A stretch of DNA of 64,000 nt from Sipunculus nudus (Eukaryota; Annelida; Sipuncula; Golfingiida; Sipunculidae): positions 68,278,056 to 68,342,055 of the forward strand of contig CM049310.1 of NCBI GenBank assembly GCA_026874595.1, read 5' to 3'. Numbering within the stretch: the stretch's first letter is position 1; every line of letters starts with the position of its first letter. Under the pieces are notes generated by a model. That model worked only from the letters and a program-made list of their open reading frames with translations, had not been told where the DNA came from and did no database searches. This document shows positions 61,697 to 64,000 of this stretch, in pieces. The translations under genes were made by a program, and so were the position numbers.

Positions 61697-63168
61697 CTGG
61701 GTAAACAGAAATTCTAGTCTCACTCAGCCATAAAGAGGCAGACCCATGTCCATTACTTACTACGTTTAACTTTATCATTAGATTTCTGGTATTTGGGGAT
61801 TCATTTAAATGTAGCCCAAATCTAACATGTAATCATCTTCTTATTCCTAAATATATATGTAAAGTCAGCTGGTTTTATTTAAGAACAATTTTGAACATTC
61901 GTTTGCCAAAGTGAAATTTCTTTGAAACACTGAAAACTCTTGTATAAGATATTTTGTGAATTATTTATAGACCAATGAAAAAGTTAGGCGGTTTTTTTTC
62001 AAACGACCAAAATGCCATACGTACTAAACAACACGAGTAAAATGATTAAATATGGGATGCCCAGCCTGAGCGGAGGAATTATCAATGCAGGTCTTAACTA
62101 AAAGAAAACCGTAAAGCAAAAATAATATAAACTAAAGAACATTAACGCCCGTGCGGTTAAAAGATTAAACTGGGCCATCTAAAAGAGCTTCATTAACATT
62201 TGTTAACCAATCCTTTAACATGATGACTTTGTCAACTTACTGGAGAGTGTAAATTGAAATTTTAGTTTTTTATTGAATATAAAGTTAATTTCATCTTTAA
62301 ACAAGAAAGACACATGGTAGAATAAAAAATAATATAAGGGGTTGGAATACTGCCATATAGTCTAATATTATCCCGCTAAAATGGGGCTTGTTTTTACAGG
62401 GGGCTTAAAATCATGTACTACATTTTTTTTATTATATCATGTTATAATATCATGCGAAAATAAAAATGAATTTCATAAATACATACAGAGATCAGCAAGA
62501 ACACATAGCAAGATTTATAATGATATACATTTCATAGGTATAAAATGAATCTCATTTAAGTATTAATTACTTTTGGAATGAATGTTTAATGAAGGGGGTT
62601 TGCCAGGAGTGCTGTATTAAATTAATGACAGTATCTAGTCTAATAGATTTAATTCTTTTTGGCCGGCAAATTAGCGCCACCTGTCACACCGATTTCCTTC
62701 GTAATTTTATTTTGCCGTTATCGGCAGTTATATGTGTGGGCGACAGATTTAGGCTGATTGGATCTGCCTCCAGGAACAAACTAGGAGCAAGCTAAATATG
62801 GCTGATTAAAACGGGAACACAGACATGCAAACCCTCCGGCGGGCTACACACTCATGGCAAACATTGTTTACAACCATTAAAGTCTTATGTGTCTATTTAT
62901 ATGTCTGTCATTATTTTTTTAAACAAAATGAACCATGGATCAAGACGCCCAGCTCATAAAATACTGCTTCTTCTAAATATCGGACATCAAAACAAAGGAA
63001 AAAAGAGCAGCAAATATGTTAAAATGCTCTGCAGAACGGGACATGTAATTTATAATTAATAATTATAATAACAATAATAATAATAACATTAAATATATAT
63101 AAAGATATGCAGCTCTACTTTTATGTATCAAGCACTTTGATCCTGGAAAGCCAACCGAACCCTTTCAG

Positions 63169-63169
<1 letters not shown>
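61697..63169. other. Non-coding stretch, probably intron or intergenic
   Basis: AT-rich sequence with many homopolymer runs. I looked for minus-strand exons joining 61544-61696 and found only a 25-bp candidate at 61753-61777 (KSNDKVKR, consensus donor GTAAGT) whose phase does not fit. Nothing else is supported. Confidence 0.4.

Positions 63170-63222
<53 letters not shown>
63170..63222. repeat. TA microsatellite at the foldback edge
   Basis: A (TA)n tract of about 53 bases abuts the left arm of the foldback element. A shorter TATATAT lies just outside the right arm (63591-63597). Confidence 0.95.
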
Positions 63223-63224
<2 letters not shown>

Positions 63225-63251
63225 TGTATAAGGAATCAAACGATTGTAAGC

Positions 63252-63303
63252 ATCGTGTTTACTAATCAGTTTCGTACCGTTGTACGGCACTCATCAGAAC
63301 GAT
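63252..63303 (-). ncRNA. Hammerhead ribozyme (type I, minimal stem III), left arm
   Basis: This is the reverse complement of the right-arm motif with the same 52 bases. CTGATGA reads on the minus strand at 63297-63291, followed by the identical stem II, GAAA, minimal stem III and GTA cleavage triplet; stem I bases are also unchanged. In a transcript spanning both arms, the sense hammerhead in one arm could instead pair with its antisense in the other, which would compete with the ribozyme fold. Confidence 0.82.
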
Positions 63304-63508
63304 ATGAATGAAGGGGTTGTACATTGAACAACTGGTTGTTCACTGGAGCGTGTTTGTGGTTATTACAATGTGGATTTGTACAACGTGCCTAATCTGGATT
63401 ACTCTTTGTGCTAAGTTTACGTAACAGGAATTTGTTAGCGTGTCTGCAACTTGTTACAAGTTCATTGCGTTGTGAACCAGTTGTTCAATGTACAACCACT
63501 TCATTCAT

Positions 63509-63560
63509 ATCGTTCTGATGAGTGCCGTACAACGGTACGAAACTGATTAGTAAACACGAT
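63509..63560 (+). ncRNA. Hammerhead ribozyme (type I, minimal stem III), right arm
   Basis: All conserved core parts occur in order. CTGATGA is at 63515-63521. A 7-bp stem II follows (GTGCCGT 63522-63528, loop ACA, ACGGTAC 63532-63538, one G-U pair). GAAA is at 63539-63542. A minimal stem III has C63543 pairing with G63550 over the loop TGATTA. The cleavage triplet is GTA at 63550-63552, with the cut expected after 63552. Stem I can form from GTT (63512-63514) with AAC (63553-63555) and, across a two-base bulge, ATC (63509-63511) with GAT (63558-63560). Very short stem III is characteristic of Penelope-like-element hammerheads, which may act as dimers. Self-cleavage is inferred. Confidence 0.82.
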
Positions 63561-63597
63561 GCTTACAATCGTTTGATTCCTTATACATGATATATAT

Positions 63598-63877
63598 TGA
63601 TACGCTCTGGTTATACCATAGAGCACTTTGCCTTCAGTGCATTGCCAACAGCCTAGAAAGAACAATTGTATATATATATATATATTTATATATATAACAA
63701 TACATGAGACAAAGACTTGGACAGCTGGGCTGAATGTCATAGAACAGCGTAATAGATGATAGTTCAATAAAAAGAAACATTTGTCGGGTCAATGAATGAA
63801 ATAAAAATGCTCCATGCAGGGTAAGCAAGATTCTGCAGAACAGCTTAATACACTATGTGATGATGTACATATGCCAG
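63598..63877. other. Non-coding stretch with small TA tract
   Basis: It contains a TATATAT tract at about 63668-63697. Two minus-strand frames (64 and 88 codons) cross the microsatellite and the foldback and are not gene-like. It could be 3' UTR of the possible coding end at 63878-64000. Confidence 0.35.
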
Positions 63878-64000
63878 TTAATCCCTTTCACTGTCCAACT
63901 CAAAAAAGTGTAAAATGTCATCGTCTCTGTTGCGTCCTATAACTTTCAACTTGTTACAATCGTGCGTCACAGAACGGACATCATAGTCATGAGAGGGCAC
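63878..64000 (-). CDS. Possible C-terminal coding segment running off the right edge (partial)
   Basis: On the minus strand, 40 codons are open from the window edge to a TAA stop at 63878-63880. They read VPSHDYDVRSVTHDCNKLKV, then end HFFELDSERD. The residue mix (Asp, Arg, His, aromatic; few Leu/Ser/Ile from AT-rich triplets) is more protein-like than nearby random frames. No start or splice acceptor is visible, so it would be the last part of a terminal exon whose beginning lies beyond 64000. It is not in frame or splice-compatible with 61544-61696 as far as I can see. It could be chance. Confidence 0.35.
   Translation of the reverse strand: MPSHDYDVRSVTHDCNKLKVIGRNRDDDILHFFELDSERD

Larger units (their letters stand above)
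63216..63597. mobile_element. Foldback element with ~120-bp inverted arms (Penelope-like/retrozyme-type remnant)
   Basis: The left arm (63216-63343) and right arm (63472-63597) are near-perfect reverse complements. Both include ATCATGTATAAGGAATCAAA, GATTGTAAGCATCG, GTACCGTTGTACGGCACTCA and GTACATTGAACAACTGGTT. I see only one substitution and one three-base indel. The loop is 128 bp (63344-63471). Each arm contains a hammerhead ribozyme motif, in opposite orientations. No open reading frame is present. Hammerheads of this minimal type are established in the terminal repeats of Penelope-like retroelements and in small retrozymes, so this is probably a non-autonomous remnant of such an element. 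No reverse transcriptase is seen nearby. Confidence 0.8.

Noticed and set aside
61753-61777. 25-bp micro-exon KSNDKVKR on the minus strand
   Set aside because: The donor is good, but the acceptor is weak and the phase would put a stop into the next exon.

Overview
This window is nuclear DNA of a metazoan. It has split genes with GT-AG introns, very low coding density, many AT microsatellites, pogo/Tigger-type DNA transposons, a non-LTR retrotransposon fossil, and a hammerhead-ribozyme foldback of the kind tied to Penelope-like elements or retrozymes. The repeat styles (tandem units around GGCGCCACCTG, and an element with GCGTCGTCCGGCGTCCGGCG) recall lophotrochozoan, probably molluscan, genomes. 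That placement is an impression from memory, not a database result.

Layout. (1) 1-5.3 kb: a plus-strand gene, reconstructed as four phase-compatible exons (355-397, 2881-3669, 4000-4195, 5226-5268). It encodes the C-terminal part of an unrecognised, low-complexity protein rich in RDSP-like repeats; intron 1 holds a 45-bp minisatellite. (2) 5.3-10.7 kb: non-coding. It contains a 26-bp minisatellite (6.87-7.63 kb), a five-copy ~340-bp tandem repeat (8.15-9.69 kb), one arm of a dispersed inverted repeat (9.69-9.86 kb) and a dead reverse-transcriptase fragment (10.27-10.54 kb). (3) 10.67-50.78 kb: a giant array of a 40-bp monomer, roughly 970 copies, about 60 percent of the window. It is built of nested higher-order repeats (640, 1307, 1914, 3853, 4493 and 7955 bp) and is interrupted once, at 35.15-36.46 kb. 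(4) The interruption is a shortened second copy of the array's right flank (50.78-53.23 kb), so array end plus flank were duplicated together. (5) 53.2-64 kb: two pogo-like elements with TA target sites (53550-54801 with a decayed CENP-B/Tigger-like DNA-binding domain; 59098-60106 without one), a second patch of GGCGCCACC repeats (57.7-58.6 kb), one likely terminal coding exon on the minus strand (61544-61696), a ~380-bp foldback with a hammerhead ribozyme in each arm (63.2-63.6 kb), and a possible minus-strand C-terminus running off the right edge (63878-64000).

The genes do not form an obvious pathway; each is partial and none could be named. The strongest points for follow-up are the paired hammerhead motifs, the higher-order structure of the 40-bp array, and the segmental duplication of the array edge. 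All open frames inside the array are by-products of a 40-bp unit that has no stop codon in any minus-strand frame; they are not annotated as genes.
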